A stretch of DNA of 29,290 nt from an uncultured Ruminococcus sp. (GCA_946531975.1 CAMNAY010000003.1:1-29290); one strand, 5' to 3'. Numbered from the stretch's first letter, positions 14,677 through 22,675 are shown. The notes: generated by a model not told the origin, from the sequence alone. Numbers and translations: made by a program.

Positions 14677-16275
14677 TCAAGCGTTATCCTGCCGTGTATC
14701 GACGGCAATGCCCTGCGCCTTAGCGCGTTCCAGCAGCACATCAACCGGTGCCGCCTTATCCTCCTCCGATTCGACGCATTTGAACCGGATCGCATATTTT
14801 CTGCCGAGCACCTGCGCTGCTGCCTCACCGAGTGCGACAGCGTCCTGCTTCATAAACAGCTTTTTGAACAGCCGGTTGCGCACAATCATCAGCAGAATAT
14901 TCTGCTCCTCGATAACAAATGCATTCGAGCCCTGAAGCAGACCGGAAACAGAGGGATTCACCTCATCGAAGCGTTCCAGCACGGTTGCCCAGTTCTTGAC
15001 CGGCGTATACTGCGCGGTATCCGGTTTGCCCTCGACCTGAAGATCCTGCGCGGGGACATTCCGTTTCGGCGCAGGCTTCTGAAGCACGGGCTGCGCAGCC
15101 GGTACACCGTTCTGCATCATAGACCGGATCTGCTGTTCCAGTGCGGCGATGCGCTTTTCCAGTGCCTTGACATCGCCCTTCTGCCCGATCTCCTCGCTGC
15201 ACAGGCGAATCAGCGTCATTTCCAGCTCCATGCGGCGGTTGCCGGCTCTGGTCATGCGGTCGCAGCAGGCACGCACCTCGCTCAGTGCCTGAAGCACGGC
15301 GGGAAGCGGCATCTGCTCTGCGATGCTCCGAAGCTGTTCCAGCTCGTCCGGCATACAGGCGAGCAGCTCCGGATCATCCGGTGCGGTTTTCAGCAGCATC
15401 AGATTTCTGAGCTGCTGTGAAATTTCATCTGCAAAGCGCGTCATATCCTTCGACTGCCGGTAGAGCAGGTCGATGCGCTGAAGTGCTGCTGCGGCATCAT
15501 GCCCCGCAGCGGCGCGGAGAATCTCATAGACCGACTCTGTTCCCGCGACGCCGACCGCCTCCTCGACGGTTTCCGTCCCGATCTCATCGGTCACAGCCGC
15601 ACACTGATCCAGCAGGCTCAGCGCGTCACGCATACCGCCGTCTGCAAGTGCGGCGATGCGGAACGCGGCGGCATCTGAGACAGTGAACTGCTCATGCTCC
15701 GCGATATACTGGATTCTGCCTGCGATATCCGCGGGCAGAATTCTTCGGAAATCAAAGCGCTGGCAGCGGGAAAGAATCGTTGCCGGCACCTTGTGAATCT
15801 CAGTGGTTGCAAAGAGAAATTTGACATAGGGAGGCGGTTCCTCGATCATCTTCAGCAGTGCATTGAACGCGCCTGCCGACATCATATGCACCTCGTCGAT
15901 GATATACACCTTATACTTGCATCGCACGGGCAGGAATGCCGCATTGTCGCGGAGATTCCGCACCTCATCGACGCCGTTGTTGGAGGCGCCGTCGATCTCA
16001 ATGAGATCAGTCAGCGCGCCGGCATCCGCATCTCTGCATATTTCGCATTCGAGGCAGGGATTGCCGTCTTTCGGGTGCAGGCAGTTGACCGCCTTTGCAA
16101 AGATCCGCGCACTGGTTGTTTTACCTGTACCGCGCGAGCCGGTAAACAGATAGGCATGCGCAGTTTTCTCGCGGATGATCTGATTTTTCAGTGTTTTCGT
16201 GATATGGGGCTGCGCGACAATATCGTCGAAGGTCTGCGGCCGCCATTTGCGATACAGTGCCTCATATGCCGCCAT
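14677..16275 (-). CDS. dnaX: DNA polymerase III gamma/tau subunit
   Basis: A 532-aa AAA+ clamp-loader subunit that opens the beta clamp and links it to polymerase III. It has Walker A GSRGTGKTT (46-54), a zinc-binding Cys cluster (65, 74, 77, 80), EIDGASNNGVDEVR (93-106), Walker B IIDEVH (125-130), sensor-1 FATTE and the SRC motif in ILSRCQRFDF (167-176). The remaining 350 residues are the lid, collar and tau C-terminal region. I see no obvious A-rich slippery site for the shorter gamma form. GGAGGTGG precedes the ATG, and the gene lies 52 nt after the TPR gene. Confidence 0.97.
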   Translation of the reverse strand: MAAYEALYRKWRPQTFDDIVAQPHITKTLKNQIIREKTAHAYLFTGSRGTGKTTSARIFAKAVNCLHPKDGNPCLECEICRDADAGALTDLIEIDGASNNGVDEVRNLRDNAAFLPVRCKYKVYIIDEVHMMSAGAFNALLKMIEEPPPYVKFLFATTEIHKVPATILSRCQRFDFRRILPADIAGRIQYIAEHEQFTVSDAAAFRIAALADGGMRDALSLLDQCAAVTDEIGTETVEEAVGVAGTESVYEILRAAAGHDAAAALQRIDLLYRQSKDMTRFADEISQQLRNLMLLKTAPDDPELLACMPDELEQLRSIAEQMPLPAVLQALSEVRACCDRMTRAGNRRMELEMTLIRLCSEEIGQKGDVKALEKRIAALEQQIRSMMQNGVPAAQPVLQKPAPKRNVPAQDLQVEGKPDTAQYTPVKNWATVLERFDEVNPSVSGLLQGSNAFVIEEQNILLMIVRNRLFKKLFMKQDAVALGEAAAQVLGRKYAIRFKCVESEEDKAAPVDVLLERAKAQGIAVDTRQDNA

Positions 16276-16327
16276 GCTGCCACCTCCGCTTCGTTCTGGG
16301 TTTCAGCGAACCGTCCGGGCTGTTGTA

Positions 16328-17263
16328 TTACGGTGCGTCATTCCGCTCCGACTCTGCCGGTTCGGGCTGCTGTTCCGGCTCCTGCTCTGCCCATTCGGGA
16401 TGCTCCTCAAGCATCAGCGCCTTGGTTTCATCGTAGTAATTCCGGAACTGACGCGGATTCTTGAGCCGGTTCATCAGTGCTTTATATCGGTAATCCTTTG
16501 CCGCGGCGAAATTTCCGAGCTGGAGGTTGGCGATTGCCATGCCGCTCAATGCAAAGGCATAATTCTGCTTTTTCTCGATCGAACGCTCAAACCACTCGAT
16601 CGCCTGCTCCGGTTTTTTCTGTTTGATGAACAGATAACCGATATCGGTATACAAAAAATAGAACTCCGGCGGCGGGTCATGCTCCAGCAGATCCTGGAAC
16701 GCTTCAAAGCTCCGGTCGAAGTCTCCGCTTTCAGAATAGCTCCGCGCCTGAAACAGCTTCGCGAAATGCCGCGGAAATCCGTTGCGGATCGCTGTCTCAT
16801 AGAACGGAACCGCATTGGACGGGCAATCGAGAAGCTGATAGCATCTGCCGATATAAAAGGACAGCACACCGATCTCCTGATCGGTCAGCTCATAATGCTG
16901 CACCTCAAGGAACTGTTCCAGTGCCGCATGCGCATTGTCGCGCATATAGTCATCCATGCCCGAACAGAACAGTTTATCCGCCTTGCTGAATCCGCCGAAG
17001 GTATTGCCGATCAGTTCCTCATCCACGCGCACCGCTGCCCGCTGGATTTCCTTGTTCTCCAGCACAAGCGCCGTAAAGAGCGCGATCAGATAGCAGATCA
17101 GCAGAATCTTCAGATACATCGAAGGTCCGAACTCCACATTGTGCGGCGTACCGCGGACCACAAACGAAATGAGCAGGACAGCATAGATCATCAGCGCAGG
17201 CAGCGCCGCCTTGAACAAAATATTCAGCAGGCGCTTCCCCAATCTGCGAAGTCTGTCTCCCAT
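16328..17263 (-). CDS. TPR-repeat membrane protein, function unknown
   Basis: A 311-aa protein: two transmembrane helices (about 18-38 and 48-68) and a soluble part with TPR-like helical repeats (about 90-270), for example F-Y-I-G-R-C-Y-Q-L-L followed by A-V-P-F-Y-E-T-A-I and A-I-E-W-F-E-R-S-I-E-K-K. The tail is rich in Glu, Pro and Gln. TPRs mediate protein assembly, but no partner is visible. A longer frame reaches 17419, but it would overlap the SRP RNA; the ATG at 17263, with GGAGGGG 6 nt upstream, is the right start. It sits between the SRP RNA and dnaX. Confidence 0.85.
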   Translation of the reverse strand: MGDRLRRLGKRLLNILFKAALPALMIYAVLLISFVVRGTPHNVEFGPSMYLKILLICYLIALFTALVLENKEIQRAAVRVDEELIGNTFGGFSKADKLFCSGMDDYMRDNAHAALEQFLEVQHYELTDQEIGVLSFYIGRCYQLLDCPSNAVPFYETAIRNGFPRHFAKLFQARSYSESGDFDRSFEAFQDLLEHDPPPEFYFLYTDIGYLFIKQKKPEQAIEWFERSIEKKQNYAFALSGMAIANLQLGNFAAAKDYRYKALMNRLKNPRQFRNYYDETKALMLEEHPEWAEQEPEQQPEPAESERNDAP

Positions 17264-17300
17264 GCACACCCCTCCGCTCTGACAGTTCCGGACACAAAGC

Positions 17301-17433
17301 AAAAAATTCCGGATCATAGGTGTGCAGGCTGACTGCGGCACGCCAAGCGCTCCGCTTAATGCTGCTCGGTTCCCCGCCTGACATGGTTCACGGTGCTTTG
17401 CTGCACAGGGCCCGCACACCTATGATCCGGAAT
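17301..17433 (-). ncRNA. ffs: Signal recognition particle RNA (small bacterial type)
   Basis: On the minus strand the ends form a perfect 20-bp helix (17414-17433 with 17306-17325). The middle carries the conserved domain IV: GTGAACC, ATGTCAGG, GGGGAACCGAGCAGCA and the following TTAAGCGG. With Ffh this RNA targets nascent membrane and secreted proteins to the translocon. The closing helix runs straight into six T (17301-17306 on the plus strand are A), so the same helix terminates transcription. The promoter at 17474-17502 predicts a start about 30 nt before the helix, so a leader is presumably processed. Its place upstream of dnaX is typical of Firmicutes. Confidence 0.92.
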
Positions 17434-17473
17434 ATTCGGATCTAGTGATAGCTGTTCACTGATTCTGTATCAC

Positions 17474-17502
17474 ATTATACCACATTCCCTCTGAAATTTC
17501 AA
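17474..17502 (-). promoter_or_regulatory. Promoter of the SRP RNA gene
   Basis: On the minus strand TTGAAA, 17-nt spacer and TATAAT with the extended TGG element. It may also feed the downstream TPR-dnaX-recR genes by readthrough of the SRP terminator. Confidence 0.87.
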
Positions 17503-17551
17503 GAGGTAAATTGTGATTTCTGATAATTTTTGCATTTTGTGAAATTACCCC

Positions 17552-17580
17552 TTGACATTTTCGTTACTTTGTGCTATAAT
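17552..17580 (+). promoter_or_regulatory. Promoter of tRNA-Pro
   Basis: TTGACA, 17-nt spacer, TATAAT with extended TGC. The hexamers and flanks are nearly the same as those of the tRNA-Arg promoter. The distance to the tRNA leaves a leader of about 70 nt. Confidence 0.9.
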
Positions 17581-17655
17581 AGCAAGGCAGTCGGGAAACG
17601 GACGCCGGTCAGAATGCGTTTGCAGGATGATTTGAGGTACGGTTCCGGCGAAAAT

Positions 17656-17729
17656 CGAGGTGTGGCTCAGTTTGGTAGAGCGCTGCGTTCGGGACGCAGA
17701 GGCCGCAGGTTCAAGTCCTGTCACCTCGA
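17656..17729 (+). tRNA. tRNA-Pro (anticodon CGG)
   Basis: A 74-nt cloverleaf. The acceptor CGAGGTG pairs with CACCTCG, discriminator A, no encoded CCA. The D arm holds GGCTCAGTTTGGTAGAGC, the anticodon arm CTGCG-TTCGGGA-CGCAG gives CGG, and the T arm GGTTCAAGTCC. It reads proline codon CCG. Confidence 0.97.
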
Positions 17730-17743
17730 CTCTTTTTATTCAT

Positions 17744-17787
17744 GAAAACAGACTTCGGGCAGTGCGTCCGGAGTCTGTTTTCGTTTT
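17744..17787 (+). terminator. Terminator after tRNA-Pro
   Basis: GAAAACAGACT (17744-17754) pairs with AGTCTGTTTTC (17772-17782), with an inner CGG/CCG extension, followed by GTTTTG. The symmetric A/T ends could let it act in both directions. Confidence 0.75.
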
Positions 17788-17854
17788 GGGAATCAGCTGT
17801 CTTTTCCCGCAGAAAACCGCTGTTTGAAAATAACATGCGATACACAGATTCCCC

Positions 17855-17883
17855 TTGACAAATAAACACAGTAACTCTATAAT
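17855..17883 (+). promoter_or_regulatory. Consensus promoter of the AIM24-family gene
   Basis: A perfect sigma-A consensus: TTGACA, 17 nt, TATAAT, about 50 nt before the ATG at 17935. Confidence 0.9.
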
Positions 17884-17934
17884 ATAACCAACGGCACCGG
17901 ATGCCGGATGCACACATCTGAAGGAGGGTTTCTT

Positions 17935-18696
17935 ATGATTCGCACAAATGTTTATCAGACCACAGACGTCAGAAAGCTGACGCTGCAAAAAGGCTGCTTC
18001 TCTGTTCTGGAATACGACCGGGATATTTCGGTCGGGCCGGGCAGCGCACAGAGTGCATATTTCGCCGCGAAAATGGGGCTGAAACGCCGTCAGCTTCTCG
18101 CCGGACTGAACGGGAACGGCATTATCATGCAGGCAGGCGCCATGCAGATCATCAGCGGAAACATTCAGGCAGGCACGAATGTGAAGGGCGTCGGTGACTT
18201 CTTCAAAAAAGCGATCAGCGCGAAGGTCACGAACGAATCCGCAATCAAACCGCATTACACGGGCTACGGCACCATCCTTTTCGAGCCGACCTATAAATAT
18301 ATCCTGCTGGTTGATCTGAGCGAGTGGGGCGGCTTTGTCACAATCGAGGACGGACTGTTCCTTGCCGCAATGGATTCAGTCAATCTCAGTGTTACGGCGC
18401 GTTCCAATGTCTCCTCTGCCCTGCTGGGCGGCGAAGGTCTGTTCAATACCGCGCTGAACGGAACCGGAATTGTCGCGCTTGAAAGTCCGGTTCCCTATGA
18501 GGAGCTGCTGATCTTTGATCTCGATAACGACTGTCTGAAAATCGACGGAAATATGGCAATCGCATGGTCGTCGGGGCTTCAGTTTACCGTCGAGCGCACC
18601 ACAAAAACGCTGATCGGCTCGGCTGCCTCCGGCGAAGGACTGGTCAATGTCTACCGCGGCAGCGGCCGTGTTCTGGTCGCACCGGTTGCAAAATAA
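17935..18696 (+). CDS. AIM24-family protein
   Basis: A 253-aa soluble protein of the AIM24 (TIGR00266-like) family, a beta-sandwich family related to the mitochondrial inner-membrane organiser AIM24; bacterial function is not established. Supporting segments are a Gly-rich N-terminal half (AGLNGNGIIMQAG), F-E-P-T-Y-K-Y-I, the repeated SALLGGEGLF and GSAASGEGLVNVYRGSGRVLVAP near the end, which is the typical family finish. An earlier in-frame ATG (17908) has no ribosome site; the chosen start has AGGAGGG 6 nt upstream. It is monocistronic: consensus promoter before it, strong hairpin after it. Confidence 0.88.
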   Translation: MIRTNVYQTTDVRKLTLQKGCFSVLEYDRDISVGPGSAQSAYFAAKMGLKRRQLLAGLNGNGIIMQAGAMQIISGNIQAGTNVKGVGDFFKKAISAKVTNESAIKPHYTGYGTILFEPTYKYILLVDLSEWGGFVTIEDGLFLAAMDSVNLSVTARSNVSSALLGGEGLFNTALNGTGIVALESPVPYEELLIFDLDNDCLKIDGNMAIAWSSGLQFTVERTTKTLIGSAASGEGLVNVYRGSGRVLVAPVAK

Positions 18697-18705
18697 CAAC
18701 AGCGC

Positions 18706-18740
18706 AAAACAGCGCCGCCAAATCTTCGGCGGCGCTGTTT
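18706..18740. terminator. Shared hairpin terminator between convergent genes
   Basis: AAACAGCGCCGCC pairs with GGCGGCGCTGTTT around an 8-nt loop. It lies between the AIM24 gene (plus) and the SPFH gene (minus). T tracts on both sides are short (3-4 T), so it is a moderate bidirectional terminator. Confidence 0.75.
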
Positions 18741-18778
18741 CGATATATGGAGGTGGAAGTTATCATGAAATATCCGGG

Positions 18779-19786
18779 TTACTGTGCTTCTGTGGTGTCG
18801 GTTGCAATCGACTTCAGCGCAGTGGTCAGACCGGCAAGACCCTGAATCTCGCTCGGAATGATGATCTTGGTTGCCTTGCCGTCCGCAGCCTTCGAGAAGG
18901 CTTCCAGAGACTTGAGCTGGATGACCTTGTTCGTCGGTGCAGCATCGTTCAGCTTGCGGATGCTGTCTGCAACCGCCTGCTGCGTGAGCTGAATTGCCTC
19001 AGCATCGCCCTGTGCCTCCAGCATTTTCTGCTGGCGGACTGCCTCAGCGCGGAGCAGCATTGCCTGCTGCTGTGCTTCTGCGGCAAGGATCTGCGCTTCC
19101 TTCTCCGCCTGTGCGCGGAGAATCTTGGATTCCTTTTCACCTTCTGCAACCAGAATCGCAGACTTCTTTTCACCTTCTGCCTGAAGGATCTTTTCACGGC
19201 GCTCACGCTCAGCCTTCATCTGCTTTTCCATGGCGTCCTGAATCTCTCTCGGCGGAAGGATGTTCTTCAGCTCCACGCGGTTGACCTTGATGCCCCAGCG
19301 GTCGGTTGCCTGGTCGAGAATCGCGGTAATCTTCGTGTTGATGACATCACGCGAAGTCAGCGTTGCGTCCAGTTCCATTTCACCGATGATGTTACGGAGC
19401 GTAGTCGCGGAAAGGTTCTCGATTGCAGCCATCGGGCGCTCAACGCCGTAGGTGTACTGCTTGGCATCGGTCACCTGGAAGAACACGACCGTGTCGATCT
19501 GCATGGTAACATTATCCTTTGTGATAACCGGCTGCGGCTTGAAATCCACAACCTGCTCTTTGATTGTCACGACCTTGACCACACGGTCAAAGAACGGCAC
19601 CAGGAAGTGCGGTCCGGTGTGCCACTCCTGATAGAATGTACCCAGACGCTCGACAACATAAACGCTTGCCTGCGGGACAATGCGGATATTCGCAATGAAC
19701 ACAAGCAGCAGGATCACGACAAATACGAGTGCGCCGATCAGCGCGCCTGATCCGAGATCAATGAATGCAAATGCAGCAGTCAGCAT
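18779..19786 (-). CDS. SPFH-domain (stomatin/band 7) membrane protein
   Basis: A 335-aa protein: one N-terminal transmembrane segment (about 14-34), an SPFH domain (about 36-190; IVPQASVYVVERLG, GPHFLVPFFDRV, RNIIGEMELD, WGIKVNRVELKNI), then a long Ala/Glu/Lys coiled coil (about 190-265) and a Gly-rich end. SPFH proteins oligomerise into membrane scaffolds and often influence proteolysis or lipid microdomains. The partner nfeD gene lies 40 nt upstream in the same direction, the usual pairing. GGAGGAAATAATT precedes the ATG. Confidence 0.94.
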   Translation of the reverse strand: MLTAAFAFIDLGSGALIGALVFVVILLLVFIANIRIVPQASVYVVERLGTFYQEWHTGPHFLVPFFDRVVKVVTIKEQVVDFKPQPVITKDNVTMQIDTVVFFQVTDAKQYTYGVERPMAAIENLSATTLRNIIGEMELDATLTSRDVINTKITAILDQATDRWGIKVNRVELKNILPPREIQDAMEKQMKAERERREKILQAEGEKKSAILVAEGEKESKILRAQAEKEAQILAAEAQQQAMLLRAEAVRQQKMLEAQGDAEAIQLTQQAVADSIRKLNDAAPTNKVIQLKSLEAFSKAADGKATKIIIPSEIQGLAGLTTALKSIATDTTEAQ

Positions 19787-19826
19787 AATTATTTCCTCCG
19801 TTCACTTATCCAATCAAATGTTTTGT

Positions 19827-20276
19827 TCAGCGTGTCTGCCGCATTCCGTTCAGATCACGCACAATGAGCTTGGCGCCCTCGACCGCCGTAATCATTACGA
19901 CCGTCTCCTTCGGAATCACAGCTCCGTTCTCGGAGACTGCCATCCAGTCCACACCGTTGTTTCTGGCTCTGCCTGTACCGAGTGCGGGGTTGACCTCCTC
20001 GATCACAACGGCGGTATCACCGATCTCTCTGTCCGAATTCATCGCAGGAGTCCGCTTGACCTTCAGCTTTTTCAGGAGCGGTCTGGACGCAATCAGAAGC
20101 ACGCCGGAAACAGCGACAAAGATGCCGAACTGTCCGACAAATCCGATTTTGAAGAATGCAGCGGTAAATGCCGCCGCCGCACCAAAGGCAAACCAGATAC
20201 TGACAAGCTGTAGACTTGCACACTCCGCGATCACTGCAAGGACGAAGATCACTCCCCACAGAATCATTTCAACCAT
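19827..20276 (-). CDS. NfeD-family membrane protein
   Basis: A 149-aa protein with three transmembrane segments in the first 70 residues (I-L-W-G-V-I-F, A-F-G-A-A-A-A-F and F-G-I-F-V-A-V) and a C-terminal OB-fold-like domain (about 80-149; IGDTAVVIEEVNP, GRARNNGVDW). This is the short NfeD form lacking the N-terminal ClpP-like protease. NfeD proteins are partners of SPFH proteins. A GTG 18 nt earlier (20294) overlaps the Shine-Dalgarno GGGAGG, so the ATG at 20276 is preferred. Promoter at 20326-20354. Confidence 0.92.
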   Translation of the reverse strand: MVEMILWGVIFVLAVIAECASLQLVSIWFAFGAAAAFTAAFFKIGFVGQFGIFVAVSGVLLIASRPLLKKLKVKRTPAMNSDREIGDTAVVIEEVNPALGTGRARNNGVDWMAVSENGAVIPKETVVMITAVEGAKLIVRDLNGMRQTR

Positions 20277-20325
20277 GCGCAATCCTCCCTTCACATGCCG
20301 CGGTTCTGCGGCGCTTTATGGTCTT

Positions 20326-20354
20326 ATTCTAGCACATTCCGGACAAAAAAGCAA
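20326..20354 (-). promoter_or_regulatory. Promoter of the nfeD-SPFH operon
   Basis: On the minus strand TTGCTT, 17-nt spacer and TAGAAT with an extended TGC. Beyond it, 20355-20508 holds nothing I recognise. Confidence 0.7.
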
Positions 20355-20508
20355 GACGCAAAATAATACAATTTTCGCCGCAGGGAGCAGGTACCCCGAT
20401 TTTCGGAACATTTCCGGTAGTATTCTCCGGATTCCTTCCGTTTCCTCCGTTTCCCGCACAAGGTCACGCTCAGACCGTATGCACAGAATTTACACGTATC
20501 TGCTCAAA

Positions 20509-20537
20509 TTTCATTTGTGATGCATCATATGTATAAT
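20509..20537 (+). promoter_or_regulatory. Possible weak promoter of the DUF1540 gene
   Basis: A perfect TATAAT (20532-20537), but the -35 at the right distance is only TTTCAT. About 70 nt before the ATG. Confidence 0.3.
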
Positions 20538-20608
20538 CTCAGACTGTGCGGGCATACTGCCATTGCGGGGATTCCCGCCGATTTCGTCCGAAAGGAGCAG
20601 AACACGCA

Positions 20609-20782
20609 ATGGAGAACAGAAAGAATCCGAATATCCGCTGTACCGTCGGTCAGTGCCGGCATAATCTGTGTACAGAAAACTTCTGCACGCTCGATCAGGT
20701 CCGCATCGGCACGCACGAAGCAGAGCCTTCCGTGCCCGAATGTGTGGACTGTATTTCCTTCGAGAAGCGCACAAGCTGCTGA
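20609..20782 (+). CDS. DUF1540-type cysteine-rich small protein
   Basis: A 57-aa protein with seven cysteines. The signature is N-I-R-C-T-V-x-x-C-x-x-N, then C-T-E-N-F-C, and C-V-D-C-I-S-F near the end, as in the DUF1540 domain common in Clostridia and Bacilli, probably a small metal-binding fold. Function is unknown. AAAGGAG lies 10 nt before the ATG, which decides the start against a longer upstream frame. The gene is between the nfeD promoter (divergent) and ireB. Confidence 0.85.
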   Translation: MENRKNPNIRCTVGQCRHNLCTENFCTLDQVRIGTHEAEPSVPECVDCISFEKRTSC

Positions 20783-20794
20783 GCAGTTTCGCGC

Positions 20795-20840
20795 TCCGAC
20801 CGCCCTGTGTTCTGCTGTCTGCGGAATGCAGGGCGTCGGA
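20795..20840 (+). other. Stable stem-loop after the DUF1540 gene
   Basis: TCCGA-C-CGCCCTG (20795-20807) pairs with CAGGGCG-TCGGA (20829-20840) with one bulged C. It has no T run, so it may stabilise the 3' end or act as a Rho-type terminator. Confidence 0.5.
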
Positions 20841-20905
20841 TTGTGCATCCGGCACAAAAAGCAACAGTCCGAAATAGACAAAGTGACAATTTTCCGCCGA
20901 ATCGC

Positions 20906-20934
20906 TTGCAGTTGCGCCCTGTTTGCGGTATAAT
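20906..20934 (+). promoter_or_regulatory. Promoter of ireB
   Basis: TTGCAG, 17-nt spacer, TATAAT; about 55 nt before the ATG at 20995. Confidence 0.75.
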
Positions 20935-20994
20935 ATAATGGTAAAGCTGTAAGAGGGTATCATGATTCATAATCTGTCAGAAAGGAGCCTCGTT

Positions 20995-21240
20995 ATGTCT
21001 GATAAAACGATCACGTTTTCCATTTCGGAAGAACGCGAAAAAGAAATGCTGCAGATCCTGCGCACGGTGTATGACGCACTGAATGAAAAGGGCTATAATC
21101 CTATCAATCAGATCGTCGGTTATATTCTCTCCGAGGATCCGACCTATATTACCGTACATAAGAATGCCCGCAGCCTCATCCGCCACATCGACCGCGATGA
21201 GCTGATGCAGGTACTGGTGCGCAATTATCTGTCTGAATAA
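20995..21240 (+). CDS. ireB: IreB-family regulatory phosphoprotein
   Basis: An 81-aa member of the IreB (UPF0297) family. The family core is present: NEKGYNPINQIVGYILSEDP, YIT-HKNAR and the C-terminal RDELMQVLVRNYL. In enterococci IreB is phosphorylated on threonine by the PASTA kinase IreK and affects cephalosporin resistance; the family is widespread in Firmicutes. Threonine candidates are in the N-terminal DKTITFS. A start 33 nt earlier lacks a ribosome site; AAAGGAG precedes this one. In many genomes it is next to ruvX (yqgF); here it stands alone. Confidence 0.92.
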   Translation: MSDKTITFSISEEREKEMLQILRTVYDALNEKGYNPINQIVGYILSEDPTYITVHKNARSLIRHIDRDELMQVLVRNYLSE

Positions 21241-21256
21241 GATCAGTGAGCATTCC

Positions 21257-21302
21257 AAAACAGGGGGCGCGGGAGACCGTGCCCCCTGTTTCTGCTCCTT
21301 TG
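21257..21302 (+). terminator. Terminator after ireB
   Basis: AAACAGGGGGC (21258-21268) pairs with GCCCCCTGTTT (21281-21291), extended inside by CGG/CCG. A T/C-rich tail (TTTCTGCTCCTTTG) follows. Confidence 0.75.
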
Positions 21303-21369
21303 TGTGCAAATATTCTCTGTTCCGGCTGCTGATTATCATCTGCTGTTCACCGAACTGTCACGCGCACGC

Positions 21370-21399
21370 TTGACAAACAGAGCCTGCGCGTGGTATAAT
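21370..21399 (+). promoter_or_regulatory. Promoter of tRNA-Leu
   Basis: TTGACA (21370-21375), 18-nt spacer, TATAAT (21394-21399) with extended TGG. The tRNA begins 11 nt after the -10. Confidence 0.87.
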
Positions 21400-21410
21400 A
21401 AAGGCAATCT

Positions 21411-21492
21411 GCACCTGTGGCGAAACTGGCATACGCGATGGATTTAGGTTCCATTGCCGCAAGGCGTGCAGGTTCAAGTCCTGTCAGGTGCA
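21411..21492 (+). tRNA. tRNA-Leu (anticodon UAG)
   Basis: An 82-nt class II tRNA with a long variable arm. The acceptor GCACCTG pairs with CAGGTGC, discriminator A. The anticodon arm ATGGA-TTTAGGT-TCCAT gives TAG, the variable arm is TGCCGCAAGGCG and the T arm GGTTCAAGTCC. CCA is not encoded. A GC hairpin (GCGGGC/GCCCGC) follows without a T run. Confidence 0.96.
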
Positions 21493-21582
21493 TCGCGGGC
21501 TTCCCGCCCGCCGTACTCTGCGGTATAAAAGTACACCCCGTACCGTATGCCGCGAACCAAAAAGAAAGGATGCATTCAAAGT

Positions 21583-22608
21583 ATGAAACGCAGAACGCTG
21601 ATACCGGTGCTTCTGCTCGCAGCGTGCTTCTGCACCGCATGCGGCAGCAAGACCAAACAGACTGAAGTAAGCAGCGAAGCCGAAGTAACCACACCCACAG
21701 ATGTAACCGTCCCGTCCCTTCAGAACGACGACGATGTGGACGCGCGCGTTGTCCTCGATAACGGCACTGTCATGACAATCACGGACGACGGCTCGATCAT
21801 CTCTACAACGGACGAAGGTCTGGAATGGAACTATCTGAGCGGTACCTGCCGTTTGACCTTCCCGAAGGACTGGGAGGATCGCTTCTATGTCCGCGGTACA
21901 TCTGTGTACAGCAGGGCGTGCTATGACAAAAAAGTCAACTCCGGAAAACTGTTCTCGATCGACTTTATGGAAGCGGATGAGCTTGCAGACAGCAGCGTCA
22001 ATTATGTCGCACTGCTCGGTGCCGTCCGTGAATTCTACACGGTCGCAATCCTGCCTTCCGAGGATACCTATGACACCGCAGACACCGATCTGTTCGCAGA
22101 GTATACCGACATGAGCGGCGATCTCAGCGCGATCTTCCAGACTGCACAGTGCAGCACCACCAAGGATTTCAAGCCGATCGACCTCACCAATTATGAGCTT
22201 TCGACCGTTTCCAACAACTCCAAGCTGTTCGGCTGCTGGAGCACAAAGAATGCGGACGCATCCGGCTTTACGCCCTATGCGGTCTTCCGTTCCCGCGACA
22301 GCGCCTTCGGCTTCCACAGCACCGCGAACGATCTGCTGTTCGGCGCATTTTATGTGAACAAAAACGCTCCGAACTATGTCTGGAATACCGAGAACTGGGG
22401 CGATGCCGGTCTGGTCTTCGCAGGCGGTCAGGCTTACCGTGTGACCTATTCCGAGACCGAGCCGATGGAGCTGGTCTTTGAGCCGCTGTTCCCGACCGAG
22501 GATTACGGCACGCTGGAGATCTCCAAGTTCTTCTTCGACCGCGACTATCAGGAAATCTACCCCGGTGACGACAAGTCCTCCGGTGAGGAAGTCGAATTCC
22601 AAAAGTAA
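21583..22608 (+). CDS. Putative secreted lipoprotein, function unknown
   Basis: A 341-aa protein with a type II signal peptide: MKRR, a hydrophobic stretch (6-16) and a lipobox C-T-A-C with candidate lipidated Cys20, followed by a Thr/Ser/Val-rich linker and then an Asp-rich stretch. The main domain (about 60-335) is mixed alpha/beta with a Phe/Tyr/Asp-rich end and is not one I recognise. An ATG at 21547 lacks a ribosome site; the start used here has AAAGGA, though 12 nt upstream. I find no promoter of its own, so it may be read from the tRNA-Leu promoter. The same C-T-A-C lipobox occurs in the first gene of the window. A strong terminator follows. Confidence 0.82.
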   Translation: MKRRTLIPVLLLAACFCTACGSKTKQTEVSSEAEVTTPTDVTVPSLQNDDDVDARVVLDNGTVMTITDDGSIISTTDEGLEWNYLSGTCRLTFPKDWEDRFYVRGTSVYSRACYDKKVNSGKLFSIDFMEADELADSSVNYVALLGAVREFYTVAILPSEDTYDTADTDLFAEYTDMSGDLSAIFQTAQCSTTKDFKPIDLTNYELSTVSNNSKLFGCWSTKNADASGFTPYAVFRSRDSAFGFHSTANDLLFGAFYVNKNAPNYVWNTENWGDAGLVFAGGQAYRVTYSETEPMELVFEPLFPTEDYGTLEISKFFFDRDYQEIYPGDDKSSGEEVEFQK

Positions 22609-22617
22609 TTCATCTGC

Positions 22618-22653
22618 AAAGAAGCAGGCACCTCAGTGTCTGCTTCTTTTATT
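22618..22653 (+). terminator. Terminator after the second lipoprotein gene
   Basis: AAAGAAGCAG (22618-22627) pairs with CTGCTTCTTT (22640-22649), extended to a 14-bp stem with a 4-nt loop, then TTTTATTT. Confidence 0.92.
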
Positions 22654-22675
22654 TATGAAATTCGTGCGGAAGCTA

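Noticed and set aside
14677..14700. Programmed frameshift in dnaX for the gamma form
   Set aside because: No A-rich slippery heptamer with a following stem was seen in the expected zone.
17264..17419. N-terminal extension of the TPR gene
   Set aside because: It overlaps the SRP RNA, is Cys-rich and unlike the rest, and the ATG at 17263 has a strong ribosome site.
18765..18845. A 26-codon plus-strand ORF (MKYPGYCASVV...) with GGAGG upstream
   Set aside because: It lies almost wholly antisense to the end of the SPFH gene, within a convergent terminator region, and has no downstream partner; the ribosome site is probably chance.
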